64,000 bases of DNA from Prochlorococcus marinus CUG1416 (GTDB lineage: Bacteria > Cyanobacteriota > Cyanobacteriia > PCC-6307 > Cyanobiaceae): assembly GCF_017695965.1 (NCBI RefSeq), contig NZ_JAAORM010000002.1:372001-436000 (forward strand). Direction: 5' to 3'. The translations under genes and the position numbers were made by a program. Below the pieces are notes generated by a model. The model was not told the DNA's origin, ran no database searches, and saw only the letters and a program-made list of their open reading frames with translations. Numbering within the stretch: position 1 is the stretch's first letter; each line of letters starts with the position of its first letter. Positions 16,883-26,920 of the stretch are shown one piece after another.

Positions 16883-17188
16883 TTTTTAAGCTCCGGTTTC
16901 GCTTAAGTCCCCGTTCCATGGCTTAAGTCGATTTGCGGCTTGCTAAACGCAAGTTGAACGTTTTGGTAGCTGTTGCTACAAAAATATATTAACATTCCAG
17001 GAAAATATTTGTCTAGGTATTTAATAAATAAACTTATTATCTTAATTATTAGTTAAGGCTTTTACTGGAAATATCTACATTTATACTTATGTAGTTTCTT
17101 ACAGGTTACATTTTGTTCGTTTTTAAGAAGTATTTTTTATTTAATGGTCTTTTAACTGTAAAATTCTTAGGATTATAAATATTGTTTT
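16883..17188. other. Structured leader of the DUF4278 gene and divergent intergenic region
   Basis: Positions about 16885-16985 are clearly more GC-rich than their surroundings. They contain a direct repeat ACTTAAGC (minus strand, twice about 20 bases apart) and GC-rich inverted segments near 16930-16960. This is a candidate structured 5' leader or small RNA. The remainder, up to 17188, shows nothing supported. Confidence 0.4.
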
Positions 17189-17398
17189 ATGTTTTCTAGA
17201 AGCAAAAAACCTACAGTAAAAAAAACTACACTAAGAAAATCTGCCATAGGTGAATTTACTCCATTATTTGCGGAATTATTGCCTTTCGCAGACAGAATGA
17301 ATGATAAGGTTCAATTGGTAAATGCTTTAGCTTTTACTTTTATTATGGGATTCTCAATTTTCGGAATTGCACTATGGAGACTTTCAGCTCTAACCTAA
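17189..17398 (+). CDS. Small membrane protein, unknown
   Basis: 69 aa. The basic N-terminus (SRSKKPTVKKTTLRKS) is followed by an amphipathic stretch and one membrane helix near the C-terminus (LAFTFIMGFSIFGIALWRL). The positively charged N-terminus suggests it stays in the cytoplasm (positive-inside rule). No family recognised. ATG start. Convergent with the next gene at 4 bp distance. Confidence 0.65.
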   Translation: MFSRSKKPTVKKTTLRKSAIGEFTPLFAELLPFADRMNDKVQLVNALAFTFIMGFSIFGIALWRLSALT

Positions 17399-17402
17399 TT
17401 AT

Positions 17403-17660
17403 TTAATTTTGCAAAGCATTAATTTTTGATTCTTTGTTTTTAATTATTGTCACTAACCATTTAGAAGCAAGTCCCCTGGATATTGATCTATTTTTTAGTA
17501 ATCTACATATATGGATATGTAGATTTTTTTCATTTTTGGAGTTAAATTTTTCTTCAAATTCCAATATACCCTCCTCTGATGTTCTTTTTCTTAGTTCATC
17601 CACCAATGCATCACTAGAGGAATCATTAAAAAAATTCCCAATATTAAAGCTTAATGTCAT
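17403..17660 (-). CDS. Small hypothetical helical protein
   Basis: 85 aa, soluble, mostly helical and charged (DALVDELRKRTSEEGILEFE). No motif recognised. ATG start; 87 bp upstream of the nrdJ 3' end on the same strand, so it may be a separate small gene following nrdJ. Confidence 0.6.
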   Translation of the reverse strand: MTLSFNIGNFFNDSSSDALVDELRKRTSEEGILEFEEKFNSKNEKNLHIHICRLLKNRSISRGLASKWLVTIIKNKESKINALQN

Positions 17661-17747
17661 AAATAATTTATGTCCCTATTTAAGAGTTAGCCATAAATTA
17701 AATTTTTAAAAACTAATTTATCTTTTTTTTAACAAATAATTTAAAAA

Positions 17748-20081
17748 TTAATTTTTTGGTTTAGTCAGAGGAAGAAGACACTTGTCTGAATCACAACCTG
17801 CTGGACCTGCTTCAGATAGTTCTCCAACATCATATTTATTAAGAGCGTCAAAGAAATCGTTATTAACTTTTCTTTTTATTACGTTATTTTGCAATGAAAT
17901 ATATTCCTCTTTACTTATTGGTTCAAAGGGTAATCTCGGGAAAGTAGCGTTAGCACTAAATCGAGCTAGCAATGCCGCTGAAATATATCCCTCATTATTT
18001 TCTATTGCATTATGAATAGCCTTAGCTAAATCCTCGATTTCATTTTCTCTAAATTCTACGGTTGCAGAGGTATTATGCTCTGTGTAAAATTTCTGCACTT
18101 GCATGTAAAAATCAAATTGAGCTAATGCTGAGAAATTGTTGATATCTATTTGGTCTGCACCATCTATATTTGCCCAGCTAACTTCTGTAGGGATTTCAAC
18201 TAACCATTCTGTACATCTTGGATCAAATGGATTGTCAAGCAAACAGCCATTTTCATCTTTATCAGATTGGGATGGAACAACTGAGTAACCATAATCCATG
18301 CAAGCTAAAGCTATTGGATCATTTTTCCTGAAAGTTATTCTTCTTATGAATCTTTGAGCCTTTGGAGGATGCCATCCTGGAGCTGCTCCTGTTAGAAGAC
18401 TTTTAGTCCCAGCTGGCTGAACGGTGGTGCATCGATTTGGTCTTCTCAGATTATGTTTATCACAATATTCCCAGACAGTTTCTTTTACTATTTTTCTCCA
18501 AGAATCTAAGAATTTAGCTTCCTTCTCTTTGAAAGCTTTCCCTTCTTCACTATTGGGCCTTCCTGCTTCCCACCACTTCAACCATGGTGTCCCAAATGCA
18601 TGAACGCAGAAATCAAATAATCCCGTGAAACTTACACCTACAATAGGGTCATATTCCCTACTTTTTCTGTAACGCTCAACTTCAAATTCATGATTGAGTA
18701 AGCATGCTACCGAAAGAGCTGCAGCTTTAAAAGCTTTTTTTTGCTCTTCAAAATTTTCGGGATCAATCTGATTTAAATGAACTTCAGCCAAATTACAGTG
18801 AAAATCATTCCCCAAGATCTCGCCACAAGGGTTAAGTCCATATCTGCTCATCCTGTGATCTAGCTCTTCTTCAGAAAATGGACCATAACTACTATTCATC
18901 CAATTTCTCGCTTCATCCTTACCTTGTTCTGAGTAGATTTCAATAAATTCCTTTCTCAATTCATCGTCTTTTAGAATATCTGCATTTGACCTTGCGATTG
19001 CTTCTGGAGCAAATTGAATAGCTCCCTCACCTGAGTGGAATTGTTTTGTGACAGCATCCAAAACAGTTTGATAAGTGGGTTTTGAATGGTAAACCCTGGT
19101 ATGATTAGCCATCCTGAGGGCATCTTTTTCAGGATCTATTCTCCAATTACCATTCTCATCTTGACTCCATAGATTTTCTTTGGCTGATGCCGCCTCCTTA
19201 TCATCTGAAGCAAATTGTCTCATTCCAGCACTTCTTCTGATATTCCCAGCAACTATGGTTACTGCAGCTTCATCAATTAATAAACAACACTCTACTGTAC
19301 TTAATTTTCTGCCAATTGCCTTTCCAAGAAGTGATGCGACTCTAGAGTATAGATCTTTCAATTTAATAGGATTTGCCATGCCACCAAAACCCTTTAATGA
19401 TTCTCCAGCAGGTCTAATATCTTCCAAATTAATAAAAACATCAATTTCTCTTTCAAGACTTTCGTTGCTTGATGCCTCAAGAAGATATTTATAGCTATCT
19501 ACCCAGCCTCTTCTGCTGTCTCCAACTTTGATATGAAGATCTTTTCCTTTGATTTCTAATGATGATTTTTCTTTTCTTTGATCTTTGGGAGTTATTCCAA
19601 CTTCACTAACTGATTTAATATTTATTTTGTTTATTACCGTAGGTAAATTGTTTATAAAATGAGGCTCAATTATTGCACCTGTTCCACATCCCATCATTGC
19701 TAAGTCCATCATCAAAGCGAATGCTTCCCAATCAATTAAGTTTGTTGATGTACAGTTGTAAGCTCCTGAGAAATTTTGGTTCTTATTAATCCAAGGAGTT
19801 CCGCCAATCCATAACCATCTCCCTGAAGGTTGGGCTTTTTGGTTGCTTTGCATCTCTCTCATTAGGATCAATTCTTCTTCAGAAAGTTTTCCTAATTCTT
19901 TTAAACCCGATAAATTTCTTTCACCTACTTCGCTCCAGTTCTCCCTTTTGCCAGAGGAAGTTTTCCTGCTGTAAGATCTGAAGAAAACAGGATAAGCCGC
20001 TGGTGCAGTCTTTGGGAAATTATCTTTTTTAAGATTATTGGAATTGCTCTCTGAAGAAGCTTTATTTGGTGCAACAGTCAC
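17748..20081 (-). CDS. nrdJ: Class II (adenosylcobalamin-dependent) ribonucleotide reductase
   Basis: 777 aa from the GTG at 20081 (VTVAPNKASSES). The frame is open 21 codons further, but that extension is hydrophobic and unlike the family. It reduces ribonucleoside triphosphates to deoxy forms using B12, so no oxygen-dependent partner subunit is needed. This is the monomeric Lactobacillus-type enzyme. The active-site motif NPCGE is at about residue 416, upstream radical-barrel segments such as MMGCGTGAII are present, and a C-terminal redox tail CDSDKC should re-reduce the active site. Cytoplasmic. A single gene, divergent from the methyltransferase at 20215. Confidence 0.95.
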   Translation of the reverse strand: MTVAPNKASSESNSNNLKKDNFPKTAPAAYPVFFRSYSRKTSSGKRENWSEVGERNLSGLKELGKLSEEELILMREMQSNQKAQPSGRWLWIGGTPWINKNQNFSGAYNCTSTNLIDWEAFALMMDLAMMGCGTGAIIEPHFINNLPTVINKINIKSVSEVGITPKDQRKEKSSLEIKGKDLHIKVGDSRRGWVDSYKYLLEASSNESLEREIDVFINLEDIRPAGESLKGFGGMANPIKLKDLYSRVASLLGKAIGRKLSTVECCLLIDEAAVTIVAGNIRRSAGMRQFASDDKEAASAKENLWSQDENGNWRIDPEKDALRMANHTRVYHSKPTYQTVLDAVTKQFHSGEGAIQFAPEAIARSNADILKDDELRKEFIEIYSEQGKDEARNWMNSSYGPFSEEELDHRMSRYGLNPCGEILGNDFHCNLAEVHLNQIDPENFEEQKKAFKAAALSVACLLNHEFEVERYRKSREYDPIVGVSFTGLFDFCVHAFGTPWLKWWEAGRPNSEEGKAFKEKEAKFLDSWRKIVKETVWEYCDKHNLRRPNRCTTVQPAGTKSLLTGAAPGWHPPKAQRFIRRITFRKNDPIALACMDYGYSVVPSQSDKDENGCLLDNPFDPRCTEWLVEIPTEVSWANIDGADQIDINNFSALAQFDFYMQVQKFYTEHNTSATVEFRENEIEDLAKAIHNAIENNEGYISAALLARFSANATFPRLPFEPISKEEYISLQNNVIKRKVNNDFFDALNKYDVGELSEAGPAGCDSDKCLLPLTKPKN

Positions 20082-20214
20082 GATAAAAAAAACGTATGTA
20101 AATAACCAGTACAGGAAGAATAACTCTATCTGTGGCGTCTGCAACCATTCTTACCACTATTTAACGGTTTGTGTAGAATTATGTTTAATATGAAATCTTT
20201 GTTTAATAAAGGAT

Positions 20215-20910
20215 ATGGAAAGAATCCCTGAACCTGAATTGATGGAAAAAAAAGAGCAGGTCATTTCTTATGACGAAGCTGATTTTTCAGAAGGGGAATT
20301 TAATTTAATTAATCAAATTAATCATTATCTTTTGAGAAATAATATTTCTTTAAGTAAAAAAGATTTAATAGTTGATTTAGGATGCGGCCCAGGAAATATT
20401 TCTGAGAAGTTAGCAACAAAATGGCCTAATACTGAAGTAGTTGGAATAGATGGCTCTAAAGAGATGATTTTGAGAGCAGAATATAACAAAAAGATTTCTA
20501 ATAATCAAAAAAATTTAAAAAATTTACGTTACATTTGTTCTGACATTAAAGATATTAAATCAACTAATTTTTTACTTAAAAAAAAAATTAGGTTACTTGT
20601 AAGTAACAGTTTGATTCATCACATTACCCATCTTGAAGATTTCTTCAAAACCATAAGAAGTTTGTCTAGTAATATCACTGTAAATTTTCATAAGGACTTA
20701 AAAAGGCCATTAGATGAAAAGTCTTTTCTAGAAATTAAAGCACAATGTTCAACTAAATATAATGAGATTTTGACTAATGATTATTATGCATCTTTAAGAG
20801 CTTCTTATACTTTTAAAGAGTTAAGAAATTTCACTTTAGAGAATGATCTATCTTCTTTAGAAGTGTTTGAAGACGGTGATAAATATTTAATAGTCTATGG
20901 TAATGTTTAA
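20215..20910 (+). CDS. Class I SAM-dependent methyltransferase
   Basis: 231 aa. The SAM-binding motif LIVDLGCGPGNISEKL (about residues 45-60) is followed by VVGIDGSKEM (motif II) and LRYICSDI / LLVSNSLIHH (motifs III-IV). The fold is the trans-aconitate/ubiquinone-type small-molecule methyltransferase group; the substrate is not predictable. It lies 31 bp upstream of prfC on the same strand and may share its transcript. Confidence 0.85.
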   Translation: MERIPEPELMEKKEQVISYDEADFSEGEFNLINQINHYLLRNNISLSKKDLIVDLGCGPGNISEKLATKWPNTEVVGIDGSKEMILRAEYNKKISNNQKNLKNLRYICSDIKDIKSTNFLLKKKIRLLVSNSLIHHITHLEDFFKTIRSLSSNITVNFHKDLKRPLDEKSFLEIKAQCSTKYNEILTNDYYASLRASYTFKELRNFTLENDLSSLEVFEDGDKYLIVYGNV

Positions 20911-20941
20911 GAAATAAGTAGAAGGCCCTTATATTAGATAA

Positions 20942-22579
20942 ATGAGCTTAGGTACAAAAATTTTAAATAATAAAGATATACTGGAAGCGGTAAATAAAAG
21001 AAGAAATTTTGCCATTATTTCACATCCAGATGCTGGGAAAACGACTCTTACTGAGAAGCTTCTTTTATATGGAGGTGCCATTCAACAGGCAGGAGCAGTA
21101 AAGGCTAGAGGTAATCAGAGAAAAGCTACGTCAGACTGGATGGAACTGGAGAAACAAAGAGGTATTTCAATTACATCAACTGTATTGCAATTTGAATATC
21201 AAAGATCAGTAATTAATCTATTAGATACACCAGGACACCAGGATTTCTCTGAAGATACTTATAGAACATTAGCTGCTGCTGATAATGCAGTTATGTTGGA
21301 AGATGCTGCTAAAGGACTAGAACCTCAAACTAGAAAATTGTTTGAAGTTTGCAAGATGCGAAAAATACCAATATTTACTTTCATAAATAAAATGGATAGA
21401 CCAGGAAGAGAGCCATTTTCTTTACTTGATGAAATTGAATCAGAACTTGGATTAAATACTTTACCTATTAACTGGCCAATTGGAAGTGGCGAGGAATTTA
21501 GAGGAGTTATTGATAGATTTTCGAGAGAGGTGATTTTATTTGATAAGGCCGTGAGAGGAAAACAATCGAATGAGAAAAGATTAAGTCTTGAAGATAAAGA
21601 ACTATCAAAATATGTAGAGAGAGATTTGCTTGAAAACTCACTTGAGGAATTGGAGGTTCTTGATGAGGCAGGATCGAAATTTGAAAAAGAAAAAGTTTTT
21701 AATGGCTCTTTAACCCCAGTTTTCTTTGGATCTGCAATGACTAATTTTGGTGTAAGACCATTTTTAGATAGTTTTCTAAAAATGGCTCAAAAACCAACTT
21801 CAAGAAATAGTAATAAAGGGGATATTGAACCTGCAAGCGATGAATTTAGTGGGTTCGTTTTTAAGCTTCAAGCAAACATGGATCCAAAGCATAGAGATAG
21901 GGTCGCTTTTATAAGAGTTTGTAGTGGGAAATTTGAAAAGGATATGTCAGTTAAACATTCCAGAACTGGGAAAACAATTAGATTATCAAGGCCACAAAAA
22001 ATATTTGGGCAAGATAGAGAAGTAGTTGATGATGCCTATCCTGGAGATGTTATTGGCTTGAATAATCCAGGTATGTTTTCTATTGGAGATACTCTTTATA
22101 CTGGTACTCATCTGGAGTACGAAGGCATACCATCCTTTAGTCCTGAAATATTCAGCTGGCTAAGAAATCCAAATCCTTCAGCATTTAAAAACTTTAGAAA
22201 GGGTGTGAATGAACTTCGTGAAGAAGGTGCTGTTCAGATCCTTTATGACTTTGATGAGAGCAAAAGAGACCCTATACTCGCAGCTGTTGGTCAATTACAG
22301 TTGGAAGTAGTAACTCATAGGTTAAAAAGTGAATATGGTGTAGATGCAAATCTTGAATCAATGCCATATCAATTGGCTAGATGGGTTTCTGATGGATGGC
22401 AAGCTATTGAAAAACTTGGCAGAGTCTTCAATTGTAAAATAGTTAAAGATTGTTGGAATAGACCAGTTATTCTTTTTAAAAACGAGTGGAATTTAAACCA
22501 ATTTTTTGAAGATAATAATCACTTGACTTTAAACAAAGTTGCTCCTGTTGTTAGTGGAGTTGAACCAATTGTTTTATAA
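20942..22579 (+). CDS. prfC: Peptide chain release factor 3
   Basis: 545 aa translational GTPase that recycles RF1/RF2 after termination. GTPase motifs: G1 [13 protein letters not shown] (about 28-40), G2 [10 protein letters not shown]3 DTPGHQDF, G4 NKMDR. Domain II and the C-terminal EF-G-like domain ([18 protein letters not shown]) are complete. Length is normal for bacterial RF3. ATG start. Cytoplasmic, ribosome-associated. Confidence 0.97.
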   Translation: MSLGTKILNNKDILEAVNKRRNFAIISHPDAGKTTLTEKLLLYGGAIQQAGAVKARGNQRKATSDWMELEKQRGISITSTVLQFEYQRSVINLLDTPGHQDFSEDTYRTLAAADNAVMLEDAAKGLEPQTRKLFEVCKMRKIPIFTFINKMDRPGREPFSLLDEIESELGLNTLPINWPIGSGEEFRGVIDRFSREVILFDKAVRGKQSNEKRLSLEDKELSKYVERDLLENSLEELEVLDEAGSKFEKEKVFNGSLTPVFFGSAMTNFGVRPFLDSFLKMAQKPTSRNSNKGDIEPASDEFSGFVFKLQANMDPKHRDRVAFIRVCSGKFEKDMSVKHSRTGKTIRLSRPQKIFGQDREVVDDAYPGDVIGLNNPGMFSIGDTLYTGTHLEYEGIPSFSPEIFSWLRNPNPSAFKNFRKGVNELREEGAVQILYDFDESKRDPILAAVGQLQLEVVTHRLKSEYGVDANLESMPYQLARWVSDGWQAIEKLGRVFNCKIVKDCWNRPVILFKNEWNLNQFFEDNNHLTLNKVAPVVSGVEPIVL

Positions 22580-22630
22580 AGCCTTATTGGATTATAAAAT
22601 TGGTTAATCTGTTAGTATTGGTAAAAAAAG

Positions 22631-23305
22631 TTGGACTCAAACAGTAATAAAAAGAATAATGAAAAATCACCTTATGAAATTTTAGGTGTAAAAGAAGGCG
22701 CTGCTTTTGAGGATATTCAGAAGGCTAGAGATATTAAAGTTAAAGAGGCTGGTGAAGATTTAATTCTAAAAGCAAAAATAGAATCTTCCTTCGATCAATT
22801 ACTTATGGGGAGTTTGAAAGCGAGACAATCAGGAAATGTAAGTTATGAAGCGGTGAGTGCTTCAAAAAAAGAAAAACAAATTAATCAATTTACCAATAAT
22901 AATTTTCCACTGCTTTCTAAGATAAAAAATTTAAATAATAACCCTAAGAACTCAAGTCAGTACAGTCTTCCAAAAATAACTCCCCCCTCATTTAATAACC
23001 TTTCAATAAAAATATCTGTTGGACTATTATTTTTAATTTTGTTATTTATCAGTCCAGATTCGAATAATAGACTTTTGCTCTCTATCTCAACATTAATTCT
23101 TACCTATACTCAAATTAAATCGGGTCAAAGATTTATAGGTTCTTTAGGATGGAGTGTTACCTTTCTTTCAATTGGATTAATATTTGGTGGATTACTTGAA
23201 ACTAATTCTTTCATTCAGGAAATATCAAACAATTCTTTATCAATACAAAAAATTCAAAGTATTCCAGCCATGGTTATTTTATGGCTGGGGGTAATTTTCT
23301 TATAA
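22631..23305 (+). CDS. CPP1-like J-domain-related membrane protein
   Basis: 224 aa. The N-terminal degenerate J-like domain (SPYEILGVKEGAAFEDIQKA; no HPD) is followed by a linker and three to four membrane helices. This is the architecture of the CPP1/CDF1 family, which in plants chaperones protochlorophyllide oxidoreductase. Its function in cyanobacteria is inferred only. The start is TTG at 22631, because no ATG precedes the J-like domain. It ends exactly where the convergent hslO ends (1 bp). Confidence 0.85.
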   Translation: MDSNSNKKNNEKSPYEILGVKEGAAFEDIQKARDIKVKEAGEDLILKAKIESSFDQLLMGSLKARQSGNVSYEAVSASKKEKQINQFTNNNFPLLSKIKNLNNNPKNSSQYSLPKITPPSFNNLSIKISVGLLFLILLFISPDSNNRLLLSISTLILTYTQIKSGQRFIGSLGWSVTFLSIGLIFGGLLETNSFIQEISNNSLSIQKIQSIPAMVILWLGVIFL

Positions 23306-24208
23306 TTAATTTTCTATCATCGATTTAATCTCTTCATAATTTATAAGATATTTATTCTTACAAAATTCACAAACCAATTCTGCTTTACCATCTTTATTGA
23401 GGATGTCTTCCAACTCACTATTATCAAGCATTTTCATTGCATTTAAACTTCTTTGTTTGGAACACTTGCATTTAAAACTAACTTCTTGGGAACGAGCTTT
23501 CTCTGATATTGATTTATCGTCAATATCCGGGAATATATTTCTTATTAACGAAAGAAGATTATCTCTTGACTGAAATAGTTCTTCGCTGAAAGAATTAATT
23601 TCTTTACATCTTTCTTCAAGTAGTGAAACTAGTAAAGGGTCAGTGTCTTTTTTAGGTAAAACTTGAGCTAATAAGCCACCAGTACAAATAACACTTTTAT
23701 TTTGAATTTTTTCTCCAATAAATACAGCAGAAGGCGTTTGTTCTGAATGATATAAATATGAAGCTAAGTCTTCAGCAATATTCCCATTTACTAATTCAAC
23801 AGTACTTGTAAAGGGTTCACCAAATCCACTATCTCTAATAACATTTAAATATCCTGTACCTAATGCTTTTGTGAAATCAAAAGAATATTTATTATTATCT
23901 ATTTTGACTAGATCCAGTTCTAAATTAGGATTCCCTACATAACCCCTGATTTTTCCATCTCTACCTGCATCAACTAGCAATCCCTTTAAAGGTCCGTCAG
24001 ATCTAACTCTCAAAGTTACTCTGCCATGCATTATTTTCATTGAACTTGCTAAAAGTAGTGAAGCACTAAATGCTCTTCCTAAGATACAGGTTGTTAAATA
24101 AGAAAGATCGTGCCTTTTTTTAGCTTCTAAAGAAGACTCTGTTGTTAAGACCGCAACTAATCTTATTCCTCCATTTGCTGCAGTAGCCCGAACTATTCTA
24201 TCCTTCAT
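23306..24208 (-). CDS. hslO: Redox-regulated chaperone Hsp33
   Basis: 300 aa cytoplasmic holdase activated by oxidation. The N-terminal dimerisation/substrate domain ([15 protein letters not shown]) and the C-terminal zinc-switch cysteines KCKCSKQR and VCEFCKNK are intact (CxC...CxxC). The longer C-terminal linker is normal. It is followed, 9 bp upstream of its start, by an ABC ATPase gene on the same strand; the two are likely cotranscribed. Confidence 0.96.
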   Translation of the reverse strand: MKDRIVRATAANGGIRLVAVLTTESSLEAKKRHDLSYLTTCILGRAFSASLLLASSMKIMHGRVTLRVRSDGPLKGLLVDAGRDGKIRGYVGNPNLELDLVKIDNNKYSFDFTKALGTGYLNVIRDSGFGEPFTSTVELVNGNIAEDLASYLYHSEQTPSAVFIGEKIQNKSVICTGGLLAQVLPKKDTDPLLVSLLEERCKEINSFSEELFQSRDNLLSLIRNIFPDIDDKSISEKARSQEVSFKCKCSKQRSLNAMKMLDNSELEDILNKDGKAELVCEFCKNKYLINYEEIKSMIEN

Positions 24209-24217
24209 AATTTTCTT

Positions 24218-24844
24218 TCAAAAGTTTTTGATTTTCCCTTTTTCCAGAATTAACATTCTAGACGGAATTCCCTCAAATAAGTTAGGTTCATGAGTAACAA
24301 TAATAATTGTGTTTTTATTTTTTAGATCAAGAATTAAATTCTTCACATCATTTCTCATTGAACTATCTAATCCAGCAGTTGGTTCATCAAGTAAAAGAAT
24401 TGCGGGGTTTCTAAGTAGCTGAACTGCTACAGCTAATCTTCTTTGTTGTCCTCCACTAAGTTGTTCTGGTGGTTGGGTAAGGTTTAAATTTTTTAGACCG
24501 ACCTTATTTAAAACTATTTCTATATTTTTTTCTCTTAAAGATTTATGGCCTATTTTTAATTCTTTCCCAATAGTTGTACCTAAAAAGTATCTTTCGGGAA
24601 ATTGGAATACTACTCCACAAAACCATCTTCTTTGTCTAGAGGACAAGATTTTATTCTTCCAAGTAATTTTTCCTTTTTGGGGATTTGTTAAACCGCTTAT
24701 TATTTCAAGAAGGGTTGTTTTACCGGAACCACTATCGCCACAAATTAAGATGATTTCATTTTCATGAACTTTTAAATTAAGATTGTCTATTATTTTTCTC
24801 TCAGATGTTTGAGGTTGATAAGATATTTCTTTTAAATCAAGCAT
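24218..24844 (-). CDS. ABC transporter ATP-binding protein
   Basis: 208 aa single nucleotide-binding domain: Walker A CGDSGSGKTT, Q-loop VFQFPERYFLG, signature LSGGQQRRLAVA, Walker B ILLLDEPTAGLD, switch His VTHEPN. The VFQFPE Q-loop is typical of the ECF/cobalt (CbiO-like) group. No permease is adjacent, so the partner must be elsewhere. It lies just upstream of hslO. Transported substrate unknown. Confidence 0.88.
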   Translation of the reverse strand: MLDLKEISYQPQTSERKIIDNLNLKVHENEIILICGDSGSGKTTLLEIISGLTNPQKGKITWKNKILSSRQRRWFCGVVFQFPERYFLGTTIGKELKIGHKSLREKNIEIVLNKVGLKNLNLTQPPEQLSGGQQRRLAVAVQLLRNPAILLLDEPTAGLDSSMRNDVKNLILDLKNKNTIIIVTHEPNLFEGIPSRMLILEKGKIKNF

Positions 24845-24927
24845 TATTAATTAAGTTATAGGTATGAATTTTAATCTGGTAATAACTTACTTATAATAGC
24901 TATAGATCTAAAAAGCTATTAGTCAAT

Positions 24928-25371
24928 ATGAATATTGTTTTTAGAGAGGTTGATCCTTTTAACTGTTGGATTTGGATAAAGTTTTCTGAGATGCCCACTG
25001 AAGCAGAAAAGAAATATTTAGATCAATTATTTGATAGTTGGTACACAATAGGAACTTTAGGTGGATTTAACTCTGAGAATTTACAAACTCATGAAGAAGG
25101 TTCTGATTTAAGTTGGATGTCATATGATAACAACCAAAAAGATTCAGCTTCCCCTGCGTTAATGCATAATGTTGGAGAGATGGAATATCAAAACATTTGG
25201 GGTAGATTTTGGGTTGATTTTGGAGGTTCAGATTCAATTTCAATAGATATCTTAATTAATTCTTTGAATGAGATATCTAATAAATACGTAGAAATTGAAG
25301 AGTTAATTATTGGTGGTGAAAATAATAATTGGGCTATTAAGGAACATGAAGATTTAGTTTTTAAAGATTAA
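24928..25371 (+). CDS. DUF3531 family protein
   Basis: 147 aa soluble protein matching the cyanobacterial/plastid DUF3531 family (FREVDPFNCWIWIKFSE at the N-terminus; IWGRFWVDFGGSD near residue 100). Function unknown. It starts a three-gene plus-strand run (DUF3531, rsmE, DUF92) with gaps of only 9 and 6 bp, so it probably belongs to that operon. Confidence 0.85.
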   Translation: MNIVFREVDPFNCWIWIKFSEMPTEAEKKYLDQLFDSWYTIGTLGGFNSENLQTHEEGSDLSWMSYDNNQKDSASPALMHNVGEMEYQNIWGRFWVDFGGSDSISIDILINSLNEISNKYVEIEELIIGGENNNWAIKEHEDLVFKD

Positions 25372-25380
25372 GTATTTTAG

Positions 25381-26154
25381 ATGGAAGATTTAACAAGATT
25401 AATTATTTCAGATGAAAGAATTTTAAATATAAAAAACAATAATTTAGAACTTACTAATGATGAAGCTCATTACATAAATAAAGTAATGAGGATAAAAACA
25501 GGTAAAGAAATATTTATAACTAATGGGAAGGGTTCATTATGGAAAGCTATAAAAGTTAAAAATGATTGTTTAAACATTAGTCAATTCCAAAAACCTTACT
25601 TATTTCAAGAAGAAGAAATTTACTTATTGGGAATAGCTGTTGTTATACCAAAAAGCGGTTTTGAGGATATTTTGAAAATGTGTACTGAAATAGGAATTGA
25701 TTTTATACAACCATTATTTTCAGAAAGACAAGTAAACAAAAATATAAATCTTACAAGAAAACTTTTGAGATGGAATTCAATTATCAAAGAAGCGGTAGAG
25801 CAAAGTGAAAGATTATGGAAACCATCTATATTAAATGGTATGGATATTATTGAGTGGATAAAAAGTAGAGATAATAAAGAAAGAGTTTCAATTTCTATAA
25901 CTAGAGAAGATACTTCTTCTGACTTAAATCAATGGTTAAAAAAGCAACAAGAATTTTTAAATAATAAAGGGGGTATTTTCTGGAATGTAATTGGTCCTGA
26001 AGGAGGTTGGTCTTCTAGAGAAATTGGTTTTTTTTATAAAAATAATAATACCTTTGTTAAACTTTCTGACACTATCTTAAGAACTTCAACAGCTAGTATT
26101 AATGCATCATCAATCCTAAACCAGTGGAGAAATGATTTGAAATTAAGGAATTAG
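25381..26154 (+). CDS. rsmE: 16S rRNA m3U1498 methyltransferase
   Basis: 257 aa SPOUT-class methyltransferase. An N-terminal PUA-like domain (EAHYINKVMRIKTGKEI) is followed by the SPOUT domain with the deep-knot signatures GIDFIQPLFSERQ, WNVIGPEGGWSSREI and LRTSTASINASSI, which bind SAM. Length is normal for RsmE. Cytoplasmic. It lies in an operon with DUF3531 (upstream) and the DUF92 kinase-like gene (downstream). Confidence 0.93.
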   Translation: MEDLTRLIISDERILNIKNNNLELTNDEAHYINKVMRIKTGKEIFITNGKGSLWKAIKVKNDCLNISQFQKPYLFQEEEIYLLGIAVVIPKSGFEDILKMCTEIGIDFIQPLFSERQVNKNINLTRKLLRWNSIIKEAVEQSERLWKPSILNGMDIIEWIKSRDNKERVSISITREDTSSDLNQWLKKQQEFLNNKGGIFWNVIGPEGGWSSREIGFFYKNNNTFVKLSDTILRTSTASINASSILNQWRNDLKLRN

Positions 26155-26160
26155 ATAAAA

Positions 26161-26904
26161 ATGGATTTAATTACAAATCAATTTTTTATAGGTTTTTGCA
26201 TTAATTTTATTTTGATTTATATATTCTGCAAGATTCCTTTGATGACAAAAGGGGGTTGGATAAGTGCTGGTATTTTAGGAACCATTTTGTGGGGATGTTT
26301 GTCCTGGCAGGGATGGATGTCAGTTGTAATTTATTTATTATTTGGCTCTCTAGTTACCAAAATAGGTTTTAAATTTAAGAAAGAACAAGGAATAGCCGAA
26401 AAAAGAGGGGGTAGAAGAGGCCCTGAAAATGTATGGGGCTCAGCAGCTACAGGATTATTTCTTGCGATGATGACCAAATTTAATTCTGCCAACGTACTTT
26501 TGTTTAAAATAGGTTTTGCTGCAAGTTTTGCTGCAAAGTTGGCAGATACTTTTGGTAGTGAAATTGGAAAAAGGTTTGGGAAAGATACATATTTAATTAC
26601 TTCACTTAAAAAGGTTGAGAGAGGAACTGAAGGAGGAATAAGTTTAGAAGGAACATTAGCTAGTGTCTTAGGATCAATATTTATGACTTATATAATGCTT
26701 AGACTATCAATTATTTCTACAAAATCCCAATTCATAATTGTTGCATTCTCGGGATTTTTGGCAACACTTTCTGAAAGTATTATTGGTGCTAAATTTCAAA
26801 ATAAATATAAATTAAGTAATGAAATGGTAAATGCTATTCAGACAAGTATTGCTTCTGTTTTTGCAATCTTTGCTCTTATTTTATATTCATATTTTTTAAA
26901 TTAA
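26161..26904 (+). CDS. DUF92 / TIGR00297 membrane protein (phytyl-phosphate kinase-like)
   Basis: 247 aa with about six membrane helices. The conserved RRGPENVWGSAATG and KLADTFGSEIGKRFGK motifs, with later RGTEGGISLEGTLAS, identify the DUF92 family. Its plant and cyanobacterial members include VTE6, which makes phytyl diphosphate for tocopherol and chlorophyll recycling. That assignment for this copy is by family. Thylakoid or inner membrane. Last gene of the DUF3531-rsmE run. Confidence 0.87.
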   Translation: MDLITNQFFIGFCINFILIYIFCKIPLMTKGGWISAGILGTILWGCLSWQGWMSVVIYLLFGSLVTKIGFKFKKEQGIAEKRGGRRGPENVWGSAATGLFLAMMTKFNSANVLLFKIGFAASFAAKLADTFGSEIGKRFGKDTYLITSLKKVERGTEGGISLEGTLASVLGSIFMTYIMLRLSIISTKSQFIIVAFSGFLATLSESIIGAKFQNKYKLSNEMVNAIQTSIASVFAIFALILYSYFLN

Positions 26905-26920
26905 AAATATTTGGAAAGAT

